This document shows, one piece after another, positions 24,389 through 37,000 of a stretch of 64,000 nt of DNA (positions are counted from its first letter, which is position 1; the number at the start of each line of letters is the position of its first letter). This DNA comes from Xiphydria camelus (lineage: Eukaryota > Arthropoda > Insecta > Hymenoptera > Xiphydriidae). A model generated the notes under the pieces. The model was not told the origin of the DNA and made no database searches. It saw nothing but the letters and a program-made list of their open reading frames with translations. The DNA is taken from NCBI GenBank assembly GCA_963678675.1, contig OY783192.1:7450001-7514000 (forward strand), in the 5' to 3' direction. A program made the position numbers and the translations under genes.

Positions 24389-25541
24389 TGTGATTGCAGT
24401 TGCCAGAATTTGAGCAATGAAAGGCGTACTCCATTATGAACTTCTGAAACCTGGCCAGACAGTTACTGCCGATCACTATCGTCAACAATTAATACGATAG
24501 AACCAAGAAATTTACCAAAACCGCTCATTTACTTGAAAGGAAAACGTCCAGTAAAGTTTTACTGGTTGCTCCATGACAACGCCAGGCCTCATGTGTGTAG
24601 ACCGGTCAAGGATACGTTAACCCTTCATTAATCACGTGGGTTTTTGAAACATAAAAGATCACCTGGGGTGTACCCTACACCCCAGTTAAAAATTAACGTT
24701 TTCTTAGTGAAAAATTGAAATTTTTTAATACTTTTTTTTTATTTTAAAGCTTGAGATATTGCCTAATGATCTCTATGTTTTTTAAAAATAAATTTCGTAT
24801 TTTTCTAATTGAAAACAAAACTGGAAGTTTCGATACATGAGGTCTCGGTTTTCAGACGCTCAGGTCTCCCTGCCAGTTTTTACAAAAAAAATAGTATAAA
24901 TAATAGACTGAGGATAGTTATCATACTCTCGTTTTATTAACGAAGGACAAATTAACAAATTGGAACAAGGTTTATAGAAAAATATTAAATATTAAATTAT
25001 TTACAGATTGTTAAAAAAAAATCACTATTTAATTCTGCAGCGTTCTGTCGGAGAGATAAATCGGTTTTGCCCTGCGCTTCTGGTGCCAAATTCTTTAATG
25101 AAATGTTCCCGAAAGGTACTGAAAGTACCAACCTCGAAAAAAAAAACTCTAGGCGTGGCATGCAAAAAAAGGAGGCTGGGGTGTAGCCTACACCCCACGT
25201 GAACAACGAAGGGTTAATGGCTCTTGGATGGGAAGTTGTACAACACCCGGCGTATTCACTAGACTTGGCTTCAATTGATTTTTACTTGTTTCGGAAAATA
25301 CAAAACGAATTGTCTGATGTGCGATTCAAAACATTTGAAGAAGTCCAAAAATGGGCCGATAACTTCCTCATCTCGCAAGATGAAACTTTCTTTGCGGAAG
25401 GCATCCGTGAATTGCCTAAAAGATGGTTGAAGGTCATTGAAAGTGAGGGGAATTATTTTGATGAATAAATGTGTTCCACTTCTTTTAAAAATTAATTTTG
25501 AACTTTTGCAAAAGTGTCCTAAAACTTATTTGTACACCTAA
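24389..25541 (+). pseudogene. mariner transposase, 5'-truncated and interrupted
   Basis: The frame reads KGVLHYELLKPGQTVTADHY and, after frame slips, the motif DNARPH in degraded form near 24570. The protein resumes after the inserted TTAA element at 25218 with LGWEVVQHPAYSLDLASIDF and ends KRWLKVIESEGNYFDE with TAA at 25466-25468. DD34D mariners have SPDLAPSDYHLF here; this copy has SLDLASIDFYLF, keeping the aspartates. The 3' end of the element is TGTACACCTAA at 25541, complementary to a mariner TTAGGTGTACA end, followed by TA. The N-terminal helix-turn-helix and the 5' terminal repeat are missing. Confidence 0.85.
24621..25213. mobile_element. 593-bp TTAA element (piggyBac-type) inside the mariner
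   Basis: Left end CCCTTCATTAATCACGTGGG and right end complement CCCTTCGTTGTTCACGTGGG are inverted. TTAA occurs at 24617-24620 and 25214-25217. Each end also has an inner hairpin, GGGGTGTACCCTACACCCC on the left and GGGGTGTAGCCTACACCCC on the right. The interior is AT-rich with short frames only, so it is non-autonomous. Confidence 0.9.
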
Positions 25542-25851
25542 TATAAATAAATAGAAAATCCTTCCGGTTATATATGTACATTAAAAAGAAAAATTAGAAC
25601 ATTTTTATGAAAGTAAAAATTGTATCATCTCACATTTCATATAAGTCGCGACCTTCATCTTCTCGGCAGAAAACGTTCGTAAACCCACCGGTCTAACGTT
25701 CTCGAAAGCGCCGCATTTGACTCGATTTACCGAGCGTATGTAATACGTAAGTTAGTGTAAGTATATGTAGGAGTTTTCGCGAGAACGGGACAATTTTTCG
25801 AGTCGTCCTACCTACTCCATTAGAAGTTGGAACATCGAGCGGTGCGGGATA

Positions 25852-25892
25852 AAAGGAAGGAAGGAAGGAAGGAAGGAAGGAAAGAAGGAAGT
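25852..25892. repeat. (GGAA)n microsatellite
   Basis: About ten GGAA or GAAG units with one imperfection near the end. Confidence 0.95.
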
Positions 25893-26238
25893 ATAGAGTA
25901 TATAAGTAGATATCAAATGGCCGTAAGACACTCTTTCAATCCAATTGGATCTTATTTCACGTGAAGCAGACTCATATTTCACTCTCGGTATAAAGGCAAT
26001 TGAATCTCTCTATAAAATTACCACTGCAGCTCGTCTGCCTACCGAAGAAAAGGCGCAGCGTAAAGGAATTCTGAGTATGATAATCCCCGGTGATTCATTC
26101 GTCTCCCAGCGCGTAGACCGGCCCTTTTTTTCCAGATAACCACGAATGCACACGAGCTCGCGCGCACGCCGCTCACCGGCCCTTCCCTGCATGCCCTACT
26201 ACCGATATACGCGCACACCAGCACGTTTCGAGCCTTAG

Positions 26239-26424
26239 GCCGGTCCCAGGCAATGCGTGCATTCAGCAAATGTGAGAGCGGAGGCGAAGGAGCCCGAAGT
26301 TTACCGACAAGGCCGCGGATAGCGGACGAATGCTGAATGTTTGGCGCAGTAGAGCTCCCACACACTACGCGAAGGATCACGAATGGCGAATATTCGCCGA
26401 ATGCACGCATTGTCTGGGACCGGC
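26239..26424. mobile_element. 186-bp MITE with 26-bp inverted ends
   Basis: GCCGGTCCCAGGCAATGCGT at 26239 continues TGCATTC. The right end, 26399-26424, is its complement with one difference. The GC-rich interior has a partial second inverted match (GCATTCAGC / GCTGAATG). Confidence 0.8.
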
Positions 26425-27531
26425 ATTACGGTACACCCGTAAATCCTCATTAGCTGCGTCTCTGTACGCGCATTTTTACCGTTTGCGGGAGGTCAGTCTT
26501 TAACCCGGATTGATTAATCCCGCACTCGATGCAACAGTGAAAGAACTGCCGGGCACTATATTTTTTGCCGGAATTATAGAGAGCGACGAACAAATTCCCG
26601 TTAAAATTTACGATCCTGTCCTCTCCACAGCCCTGTGCCACGGTTTACCGCCGGGAGTAATCCCTCGCGCGTAGAGCCGCGTGCAATAGCGCAGGTCCTA
26701 GTCGTTGGTATAGACGTACTTATATTGGTAGGCGATTGTGGTACGCCTACTATTTCAGCGCAAAAATGCTGTCATCTCCATTATATAAAGGTGCGAACGA
26801 CGAAGTACCACGCGCGTGCAGTTAGGAGAAAGTTCGGTAAAACAGAAATAACTTAAGGCCCCTAACAACCATCGACTAGCATAACAGTCGAGGGCCAATT
26901 TGACGTCCCATTTCACCCCTGTATTCTTCTCCGTCTATACGATCTAACACATAGGTACCTACGCTATACTGACTCCACAGCGATGAGCTTACATATTTAT
27001 CGCAGTGCTCCCCAGATACCTACTCTATCCACGAAGGAATCGTACATGTACGTATAGCTGAACGGTACCGCGCATGAATCGCTTTACAACCGATGCGCGC
27101 TTTTCGCTGTCGTAACTCGTATTATTAACTCGCGCCCCAGATCGCACGGGAAACGAATGAATTTACACGTACGGGTTTGAATCATTTATGCCGCGCGAAC
27201 ATGCAGAGCGCATAGAGGTACATACATGCCTACATATATCGGCTTCACCTCGTCACTCTTATTTTATTCGTTCATTTTCGTCAGCATGGATCGAGCGAAG
27301 ACACCTGTCGCGCGATCAACTGTTCTCCGTAACGTATCTCGTGCGTGATTCGACGAAATTCGTGCCGCCGTCGATCGAAAAGACAATCGCTATAAGAGAT
27401 CTCGCAGAGGACGATAAAAGAATGTGCAGTTAGACGCACGAGTACGACCCTGTGCTCTCTGGATCGGTGGAATCTAGGTGAACGAGAGGTATCGAGATAC
27501 GAATAAATGAAGATGAAAAGGTTTGGTTCGA

Positions 27532-27572
27532 CTGGTCGATCGATATGGGGCGTCCTCTTATCGATCGACCAG
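27532..27572. other. compact hairpin, 14-bp perfect stem
   Basis: CTGGTCGATCGATA and TATCGATCGACCAG enclose a 13-base loop. The stem does not extend outward. It is followed by a TATATATATA tract. Confidence 0.6.
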
Positions 27573-28467
27573 ATATATATATACGGTTCCGCTTGCCCGA
27601 TCCTACATTTCTCTTTATCTTTAAGACGCCCGTGTAAATGGTCTCATAACGACGCACCGCGTAGGAGCGAGAAAGACGTCTGGCTTGTAAATATCCCTCC
27701 TCTCGCCTCTTCCTAAACAGAGTCGGGAATAAGTCCCGATGCAACAATGATCCCGTATCGCGGGGCCGTACCGCGACGCCACTCCGTTAAATCTGATAAA
27801 TTCACCTAATTTGAATATCCGAGGGCATTATCAAAATGCGATATCGCGGCATCGGTCCGAGCCCACGCGAGCGCCTGGCGCGCATCGGAACACGGCTTTA
27901 ATGCATATAGATTAGATCAATTTATAATAAGCCGGTTTGCCGCGCGACACTCGCTCGTGCGCGCCCCGCCCCTCTCCGCGCTCACTAAATTTGTATTTAT
28001 ATTTTGCGTTTATTGCTATAATGCTTGGCATTATCGCTGTTTATTGGCTGGAGAGGTCGAACGTACGCGCCTGCGACGCGGACGGTAGGTACACGGCTAT
28101 TCGCCGATATGCCGGCGGAGTATTGATAAAACGTTAAAAGCACTTTGCACGAAAATCCCACAGGATAATAGAATATAGCTGCGCGCATGTGTATTCGTTT
28201 TGGTGGCGCATTACCGCAGGTGTACCGCGCGCGTACGCACCTCACCCCGTTTGGCCCTAGCTGAAAAGACCGGGCGCGTCGAGCGAACGCGGAATACGGT
28301 CTCTGTTAACGTACTTTGATCTTGGCGGGAAGCGCTAGGACGGTGGTGGGGGGAGGCGACGATGGAACGCGCGCGGGTGGGGTTAACTTCCTTTTCACTC
28401 TCTCCTCCGGTGGCTCTCGCGCGATTCTCTCGAGCTCGTGGGATTCCAATTTCCAGCGGCGATGTAT

Positions 28468-28522
28468 CTTCCAGTTGGCTCGACCTCTCACGGGCAACAG
28501 AGGCCGACTTGCCAACTGGAAG
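28468..28522. other. 55-base hairpin
   Basis: CTTCCAGTTGGC pairs perfectly with GCCAACTGGAAG. Inside, TCG and CCTCT pair with CGA and AGAGG around one mismatch and a three-base bulge, leaving a 10-base loop. About 20 pairs form in 55 bases. No similar copy was seen elsewhere in the window. Confidence 0.6.
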
Positions 28523-30396
28523 TTCATTAACGAACTAAATTACCGTATCTGTTACTTTTATCGCGGCATGGAGCTTAATACAGTCCTGATGATACTTGGC
28601 TCGTTGGAAAGAAATTCGCGGTTATGTCGTATAGGTACGTACGTTCGATGTGTTTTAAAGAGGAAAATACAATAAAAGAGAATGAGAAGTATATTTGTTT
28701 CAAGAGGAGCTACCGTTGGTGTAGGGGTGATAAACACCCGTGTAATTACCCTTAATTAATTACGAAATTGCATTACGGCGTCGATCTGATCGCACGATTT
28801 CGATATAATGCCGTACGTAAATTCGTCGTCGAATGTATTGAGGCGCGTAGCGAAAAAGGGGCGAGTTCACAGAGCCGACTCCTCTTTCTCGCATTTGCAA
28901 GAGGAAAACTATCGACCAGTCGAACGACACTGCAGCGCACCACCGCGAGTATCGACTCGGTGGCGGGCACGGGTCCTGGTTTCATTAGTTTAATTTTCTT
29001 AATCGCTCCGCTGCCGTTAAATTTAAGTATATAATTCTGTTAATAGACAAGCCAGCCGTACGTTATAACGTACCCATATGGGCATGTCGCATATGGTAGC
29101 TATATAACTAAATTGTTATTTTTAATTTATGCCTGCAATTTACAGAGCTCAGCGCCGGCAGGGCGATAATTAACGTTAACTCGGGCGGTCCCATGAAATT
29201 ATCTCGGCGATAATTTTTGTAACCAGCTATTAAAATGCATGGACCCGCGGGCGTGTGTCGCGGGGCGAACGCACGTGCGTAGGTACACGTAGCGAAGAGA
29301 TGCACTGGTTGCGGGAGCAATTTTGTTGAAAAAGTGAAAGAAAACGCGAGAGTGATTCGCTCGGCGGAGGAAATCTCTTTCGGTTTCTCGAAGTACACAA
29401 ATCCGAACGCGCAGAGGGGGCCACCCGAACGTTTCACCTCTTCGTCGCTCGAGGGCTGCTCGCGCCCGCTGAAACAATGGGTCTATATATTGTACGGCAC
29501 ATGCGTGCGAAATCGTATTAATTTATCGCGGGGCAATTACAAGGAGCCATATATTAGGCAGTCGGGTACGACCAGACCTGGCAGACCTACACAACGCGGA
29601 GTATATCGAGGGAGAAAGCAAGAGGGCGAGAAGAGAGGAAAGTGATGGAGACGGTAAAGAGTGAATAGGGGAGGTGGAGAGAGAATCGCGCCGCTCCCAA
29701 GTTCATTTCGATTCGCAGTGCCTGCAGCGACGACGACGCATCTGTCGTCCGTTCCCCGACCGTCCCGCAATCCAGGAATCCTGATCCCGGACCCGGCGTT
29801 CCCGTCGTGTACCCACCTCCAAAATATCCCCTGAAATGTCGTCGGCTTTGTTCGAAACCCGGGGGACCGCAAGGGCTGCCCAATTATTTATCGCGCCCGC
29901 TCGCATACGTAATTACGCCCCCTCCCACGAAACGGACGTTTCCGGCGGATCGTGCAACGCTGTACACGTGCACCTTTATTTCGGTGTACAAGGTAACCGT
30001 TTTTGGTCTTCACTCATCCGTCGACGCGAAAGAAAGAGTAAAGGTCGACTTACATATTTTTGTTTCGCATTCGTACAATATACACATTGTATCGGGGTTC
30101 GAAACTTGATATTTGATTACGTGACTGACGCAAGTTTATATTTACGCGAAAAGAAGTTTCGATTTATAAGTAAGATGCTTGTACACTATACTCGTAAGTA
30201 TATGAAGAGAAGAGTTTATTACTCTGAGTAGTGGAAATCTAATACCCGATAATAAACTATTTATCACGTGTAGGGACAAATTGATATTTATTCCTGAGTA
30301 CAAAATCAATATAGTTATAGGTATTTAATAAGTGTAAATAACTCTGAACTTATTACTGATTAATAAACAAAGTTATAATGGGGTATTAAATTATTT

Positions 30397-32237
30397 GTAG
30401 ATAAGCTAGGACAGTTCTGGCTCACCTACCTCCACTCCAAACCTCGCGGCCGGTGACGCCATGCCTGCAGGTTAGGCTTGCCCCGGACAATCTCGCTTTC
30501 GACACCCCCTTCCTAACCTCGCCCCGGGCAATCTCGCTTTCGACATGCTTAAATAACACGTGTCATTGCAATCATGCTATCTTCGGTTGCACATTGCGCC
30601 TAGAGGATATTATTATGACGTCATGCTTGCAGGATCGGCCTTGACCCCGGGCAATATCGCTTTCGACCATGATCTCCGGTTGCACATTGCGCCGTGCGCA
30701 TGCGTCGTGGTGGGGGATTTGAATCCGTGCTATAGACACCAATGAGTGCTGCAAGATTGCTCGGAGCGAGTCGGAACCTGCATGCATGCACGTCAAAGCA
30801 ATTTCTCCGGAGCGTCGTCGTGGTAAGCAGTTTTCTCCTAACTGTGTGGAAAGTTCCGTGTTATAGACACCGACGAATGCAGACAACTTCTTCTTCTCCA
30901 AAAATCTAGCGGATCTGCTGAGCTCGTTCAGTTTTGCGAAGTCCATTTTCTTAACCGCTTTTAGTTGTGACTGATGGTGATACCCCAAGGACGTGGGGCT
31001 TTTATATTCGAACACTCTGCTCAGTGGTAGGGGGAAAACTGTTTACCACGATGATGCTCCGGGAAAATTGCGGAGACGTGCACGCATGCATGGTTTAGAC
31101 TTGCCCCGGTGCAATCTTTCAGCACTCATCGGTGTCTATAACACGGATCTTTCCACACAGTAAGGAGATAACTGCTTACCACGATGACGCTCCGGAGAAA
31201 TTGCGGTGACCGGTGACGTGCATGCATGCAGGTTCCGACTTGCTCCGAGCAATCTTGCAGCACTCATCGGTGTCTATAGCACGGATTCAAATCCCCCACC
31301 ACGACGCATGCGCACGGCGCAATGTGCAACCGGAGATCACGGTCGAAAGCGATACTGCCCAGGGTCAAGGCCGATCCTGCAGGCATGACATCATGATAAC
31401 ATCCTCTAGGCGCAATGTGCAACTGAAGATAGCATGATTGTGGTGACGCGTGTTATTTAAGGTATTTCAATGGTGACAGTCGTATTAAAATTTTTTGCTT
31501 CAGGACTTAGTACAACTGATCACAAACTGTATTACGCACGAACGAAACTTTTGAGTAACTCTGTACTCTCTGAGCTCCTTGCTACACAGAGACCTCCTGT
31601 ATACAAATGTACCTCACACATATACACTGCCTGGCCCGATAATCGTGGCAACAGTGCTTCTCTCTCCTTAGAATACCGCTATGTGCCTGCCACTACGTGC
31701 CACAGGAGATGGCTAAATCAGCTGTGCGCACTGTTGCCACATCATCGTTACTCGTCCCCACCACTTTGCAGTTTAAAAAAAAATCTCAGTTTTTAAGTTA
31801 TAATTTATCTGAAACTATATGGCTCAGCACTTCCAGTTTTTGTGAACATAATCCTACAATATCATTTTATTCGCCGTTAGTTTTTCTTTAACATTGTAAG
31901 ATTGGTTCTGTAGTTATAGCTCATAACGTCACTGAGGTACAGTCTTTCTACATGTTAGCCATTGAAAGTCAGTGTAGAAAATGCTACTTTGAATTAACAT
32001 TTTCTTTTAAACTACATGGCTCAGCGTTTTGAAGTTTTGGGAATCGATGGGTAATATTTCAGTCTTTTGATTGGCAAAATTTCATGAGATTCGTAAGAAA
32101 AACGCAAAACCATGGAAATACCTTAAGCATGTCGAAAGCGAGATTGTCCGGGGCAAGCCTAACCTGCAGGCATGGCGTCACTGGCCGCGAGGTTGGGGAG
32201 TGGGGTAGGTGAGCCAGAACTGTCCTAGCTTATCTAC
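30397..32237. mobile_element. foldback element with long complex inverted arms
   Basis: GTAGATAAGCTAGGACAGTT at 30397 is mirrored at 32237. The arms share many long blocks, including GGTTGCACATTGCGCC and TTTGAATCCGTGCTATAG. Internal units such as TGTGCAACCGG and GTGTCTATA recur within each arm, so the arms are themselves repetitive. TTATTT flanks both ends (30391-30396 and 32238-32243), a possible six-base target duplication. The right arm was later split by the TTAA element at 31461. The minus frame at 30572-31015 is produced by the arm and has no domain. Confidence 0.85.
31461..32122. mobile_element. 662-bp TTAA element inside the foldback right arm
   Basis: Ends GGTATTTCAATGG and CCATGGAAATACC are inverted with one difference. 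TTAA lies at 31457-31460 and 32123-32126. Comparison with the uninterrupted left arm (TGCTTAAATAACACG at 30546) shows exactly one TTAA at the empty site. The family could be piggyBac or Kolobok, both of which use TTAA. No transposase is visible. Confidence 0.9.
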
Positions 32238-32299
32238 TTATTTGGTATTAAAAAAAATCAGATTGCGCTCTTTGAGTCGGATGTAACCCGATGTGTTTT

Positions 32300-32380
32300 T
32301 TCACTCTAAGCCGATCACGCATCCAAATACTGATCCCCCGCTGATTGCTGCTTAACTTCGTTGATCGGGCGGTGTACTAG
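32300..32380 (-). pseudogene. 5S-rRNA-like sequence
   Basis: On the minus strand the order CCGATCAACGAAGTTAAGCAGC (here with one difference), GATCAGTATTTGGATG and GTGATCGGC matches the middle and 3' half of insect 5S rRNA. The 5' part is diverged. A poly-T/A tract lies next to its 3' side near 32252. It is degenerate, so it is a pseudogene or a 5S-derived SINE rather than a working gene. Confidence 0.65.
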
Positions 32381-33017
32381 AATTCTCATTTGCTACGTGC
32401 TCTTATTTAGTACGTGCTACATTTTTTTATATGTGATAGAATTCACGATGCTTATAATAAACTGAGATATGATCAAAGATCTTGTAATAAATTTTAGAGG
32501 AATCGTAGGATATTAACCTTCCTACCCCTCTATAACTGAAAATGTTAACGTAACGAGTGTAAGTCTCTCTCCCCACTCCTGCGCCGTATCCCACTCCCGC
32601 GGTACAGTTCGAATCCCATTCTCGAAATCTTAGACATAAACATAACGCTAACAATAAGAATAAAAGACGAAAAGGGAGAGGCATTCACGCTGTGTTACGG
32701 CATTAGTCGAGGATCGAAATAAAGAATTACCAAAGAAATTCGAGTTTATTGTCGAACGGGCTGCCACCTAAATCGAGGAAGAATCAAAACTTCTCGCGGC
32801 TACGGGAAGAAGCGTCACACGAGAGTTATACATATTATGAGAAGCTATATAAAATCTCATTGCGCTAGCGTTTTCGGTTACGGAAAGATAAGCTCTGAAG
32901 TGATACGAGTATCGTCAGTCTGAGAAACCAATGCGCGGTTACAGGAAAGTTATCCGACAGGTTAAAGAAGTTCTCCACGTATTCGCATTGTTTTTCTCTT
33001 TCATTGGGAACGTTCTC
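32381..33017. other. non-coding stretch
   Basis: AT-rich at first, then mixed, with no coding or repeat signal that I can support. Confidence 0.4.
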
Positions 33018-33191
33018 GTAAAGCCTTGTTCGCACAGCGCGTTCCAGTGTACGCGAGCCTTCGCACACAAGTACACTTCCCTTTGTCGCGACGACCCGCG
33101 GCCAGTCGGCATTTGACGCACATCAAAGGGAAGTATACTTGTGTGTGAAGGCTCGCGTACACTGGAACGCGCTGTGCGTACAAGGCTTTAC
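33018..33191. mobile_element. 174-bp MITE with ~68-bp inverted ends
   Basis: GTAAAGCCTTGTTCGCACAG at 33018 is mirrored at 33191, and the arms continue through GCGTTCCAGTGTACGCGAGC with few differences. About 35 bases separate the arms. High arm identity suggests recent activity. Confidence 0.85.
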
Positions 33192-33792
33192 GCTAGGGTG
33201 CAATATCACGAACTTGGCTGATTTTTTGAGCGTTTCTCTATGGGTTGCGTTGAAAATATGTAAGGGAGATAACCCAGAAGGAACGCTGTTTCGAGGTTAG
33301 CGTGTTACTCGGACAATGTCAAAACAACTGCTGAAACGAAATGGCAAATTTACAAAACGGATTCATTAAACGATATTAAATATTATGCTTGCCCCTGTAT
33401 GTAAGTAATATAAATTTTAATACCGAGGAATACAAGTTTATTTGTGATAGCTAAATGTGTATTTCTTGTTATTAGATGCAATTTAACTAAACGTAGAGTG
33501 AAATGCTTAGTAAACGACTTCCTTACGGTAACGAAATATTCATTTTTCCGTAATAAGTAAAGGCTTTATAAATCAATCTTAATAAACTGTTCTCTCAGTG
33601 TACGAAAATGGTGTAATGATACTTTAGAAAGTACGTCTATTGTGGCAGCAGTCGAATTTCGGAAAGAAGTCCTCTCTACTTTACCACATCTCGCGGCACG
33701 TAGGCCACGTGCGAAGCGGCACGACACGCGGTTTGCTCCGTGCTGCGGAGTCTCAGGTGACGGGCAGATTATGATTAGTTATGAAGTAAAAA
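33192..33792. other. non-coding stretch
   Basis: AT-rich, then a CpG-rich block near 33690-33760. No gene or repeat end was recognised. Confidence 0.4.
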
Positions 33793-34060
33793 ATATATAG
33801 AGGAAAGTGTTGCCTATATTGAACCGGTACCTAAATTGAACCTCCTGGCTATTTTAAGTAAATGAGCATTTCTCCACGTCATCTATCCGTAGAAATTCTA
33901 ACCTTACCAGTCAGTAGGCATAAACTAAGGTTTAAATTTCTACTGATAAATGACGTGGAAATGCTCACTTATACTTAAAATAGCCAGGAGGTTCAATTTA
34001 GGTAGGTACTGGTTCAATTTAGGTAGGTACTGGTTCAATATAAGCAACTCTCCTCTATAT
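33793..34060. mobile_element. 268-bp MITE with a duplicated motif in its right arm
   Basis: ATATAGAGGAAAGTGTTGCC at 33793 is mirrored at 34060. The arms share CCAGGAGGTTCAATTTAGG and CATTTCCACGTCAT. The right arm has a tandem extra copy of GGTTCAATTTAGGTAGGTAC, absent from the left arm. Confidence 0.85.
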
Positions 34061-37000
34061 TCTTTTTTCCCGCGACTAATCGTAGATTGCGCGGGCCTTT
34101 ATAAAAGCCCGCGAGGTTTTATTAAACGCGTTGCTGTATCCGCGCCTATCTCCAAAAAAAATTCGAAACAAGAAAGAGAGAGCGATCGTATAAGTACATA
34201 AACGATCGCGAGCCCTGCTACTCGCGATCGCTCGGTCTCCTCGAGCCAGAAAAAAATATTGTTGAGGCAACCCTTCGAGAGAGAGCGAGGGTCTTTCGCC
34301 GTATACCCCCGCTCCTCAAGCCCAAAGTACCTCGAAACAAAATTCGCACGCACAGCAGCCGAAGGAGGAAAAAGGACGTGAAAGTAAAATATTTTCCTTT
34401 TATCGTTCGAGCGCATGGAGCGATCTACTGTTATTCTAGTTTCAGTTTACCCATCGACCTGGCATGGTCCAAATTGCCAAAAATGTGTCCGTTTTTTTAG
34501 GTGGCCGAAACGCAGGGTGCGCACCCGATGAGTGCTCGCACACATCTGCCGCTGTTTGCGTTGCCTTCGCGCGTCACTATTTCCATCCTCGGTTTTTTCA
34601 ACCTCTCTCCCCACCCACCCATAGCGCGGTACGGTTTCGAATGGTTCATTTCGGCGACGCGCATCCACTTCGACGAAATTCTAAACGCAAATGTATCCAC
34701 CGATCGAACAAGACTTTCCCGGCTTCACTCGACGAGCGACCGTGGCGCGCGTATAGCGATTTGCGAGATAAAAGATTCGACGTTGGAATAACATTTCGCG
34801 AATGCGAATCGAACGAACGTGTATATCTCGTAACTGGCGATAGGGACCAGAGAATTGCAAAATAATACACGAGTCGGGCTCTGGTCCGATATGTAGGTCA
34901 ATACCTTATTTACATAGAACGGCGCGCATGTGAATACGTGCGGATACGTATGTACCTGGTATTCCCGGTTCCCGGGGGATTGCAACGGGATAGAATGGCG
35001 TCGGGACACCCGCGTTAAAAAGGAAGGATCGATACGGTCGTCGAAGAGTGGGCGAATGCGGATTAAACGGGGAAGGTATACGCGCGCGTTAAGGAGAGAA
35101 AAACAATAAAATCAACCTCTCTTACGAGTTTTCGAATCAATCGGAACGCAGTCGAACGTCTACTGGCGCGCGCAATACGAATGTTTCAACGAAGACTCGG
35201 ACCTTTCGATGCAGCACTACTGACGCCATCTGTTAGCCGTCGAAGGTACCGCGAGGAAATCTTCACTTCTCTTTCCCTTCGCTCACCAATCGCATCCTCC
35301 TTCTCCGTTCTCAACGATCCTTTCGGCATACCGCTTCGAAAGCAACGGCGCAAATGCAATCGTTTCATCGCGGAAAAAAGAGAGTAGGTACCTGTACGCT
35401 TTCAACGACGAATCGAGCGATCGTCCCCGCTTCCCCGTTAAAGAGTCAAAGTAAAAAATCAACAAACACGACTATCGAGATACCCGGAGGGAGTCGAACT
35501 TTATCCCGAAACGATTCGAACTCGAGCTCGGTTTCGAGCGTTGCCGGGTAGAGGCTCGATGGGCTATAGAAAACGAGAGAGAAAGGTTATAAGGGGAAAA
35601 AGAGGGCGAAGAGGGGAAGGGGGGGGGGTACCGTTCTTCGTTAGGGGGCTGAAACTACGAAGTTCATTTATATCTATCGGACGACTGGCGTAACTTTGGA
35701 GGGATAAGTGCAACCGGCGGGATTGAGGGGAAAGCTTGGTGGTCAGGCACATGCAGTTACAAGTTTGATTCTCTCGCGGTAGATGAGGCGGCGATGGTGC
35801 GGAGAGGGAGCTAGAGGTGAGCGGAGGGTCAGTCGCTCTCCCACATCCATTTGTCTCGTTATAGTTTATCGATACGACGAACGTATACCTATCCAGTCGA
35901 CGACGGTATCGTCCATCCCTCCGCGCTCTCCGTATGCGACGACACTTTAAAACCACTTTAAACTTCGCCCGAACTCTTGCACGCGCGCTCGAGCGTTAGG
36001 AATTTATTGGGAAATAATGGAGCGAGTTTACCGATGGCAGTTCTCGGTGAGAACATGTAAGAAGGGCGTGCCAGTATCTCGATGGGAACACTCCTCCTCG
36101 CCCGATTCCCTTAGTCCCGTAACCCTTTGAAGTATAAATTGACCCTCGTCCACGTGAAAAGACCATTACCGCGAAGGTGGTCGATCTTTTTTTCATGACG
36201 GGATGGAGGACTATGTAGATTTTCTCGAACGATTTGCGATGGCTCGAGATCGATCGATACAGTGATCGAGTGAATTTTCTATTCTGTATTTGCTGCATAT
36301 ATAACATCTTTGAACAGAACCGTTATAAAATCCGGCCGGCATCGGTCAACTGTGCAGACAGGTCGTTACGCCGTAAACATTTATCCGGCAGGTATATCGT
36401 AATAAGCAACAAGAACTTCCGGGGGCAAATTAAGGATTTAACTACGTGCACAGCGGGGGAGGAACGAGGGCGACCGACTTCGTTTGCTTGTTTTTATCTT
36501 TATTAATTTAACGATGTCATTCCCCGTTCAAACGCGTAATGGTCCGCTCTCTCCTCGAAAAGAGAGATAAAACGAACGGAAAGGACCGAAGGGAGAAGGA
36601 TGAGGGCGTAGCGGAGAAGGACATTTTTAATAATCTTCATTATTTTTGCTCAACGAGGATTTACAGGGCTACGTCTGTATTCCGTCCGTCCGCTGAGTAT
36701 ATTTTTACCCCGGAGAAAATTTTACAGCAATTACTCCTCGTCGGTGCAGCGGTAAGAAAAAAAGGCAGTCGGGAAGCCGAGCTTTGCAATGTTTTCCGCG
36801 TTGAGTCTCCGACAACGTCGACGGTGAATACGACGTATAACGATTTCCGTCTTGCTACACCTCAAAGCTTCCTTATAGGAGGGATTTAATTTATATCGCG
36901 GAGGACGGTCGGCTTTCCACCGCCTATTTCTCTTTACTCTCGCTGTTCCTCGTCCTTGCCGTGCAGTGCGCCCTGAAGGTCCGCGGAAAGGCAACGCCCG

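Larger units (their letters stand above)
25542..30390. other. CpG-rich non-coding stretch, probably host DNA
   Basis: Apart from the microsatellite, one MITE and two compact hairpins listed separately, I see no repeats or genes. Compact AT-core phrases such as GGCGATAATTAACGTTAAC (29162) sit in GC-rich surroundings, a texture common in insect regulatory DNA. Overlapping frames around 29100-29900 on both strands lack domains. Confidence 0.45.

Noticed and set aside
30572..31015. 147-codon minus-strand frame
   Set aside because: It lies within the arm of the foldback element and is partly mirrored at 31213-31437; it is a product of the repeat.
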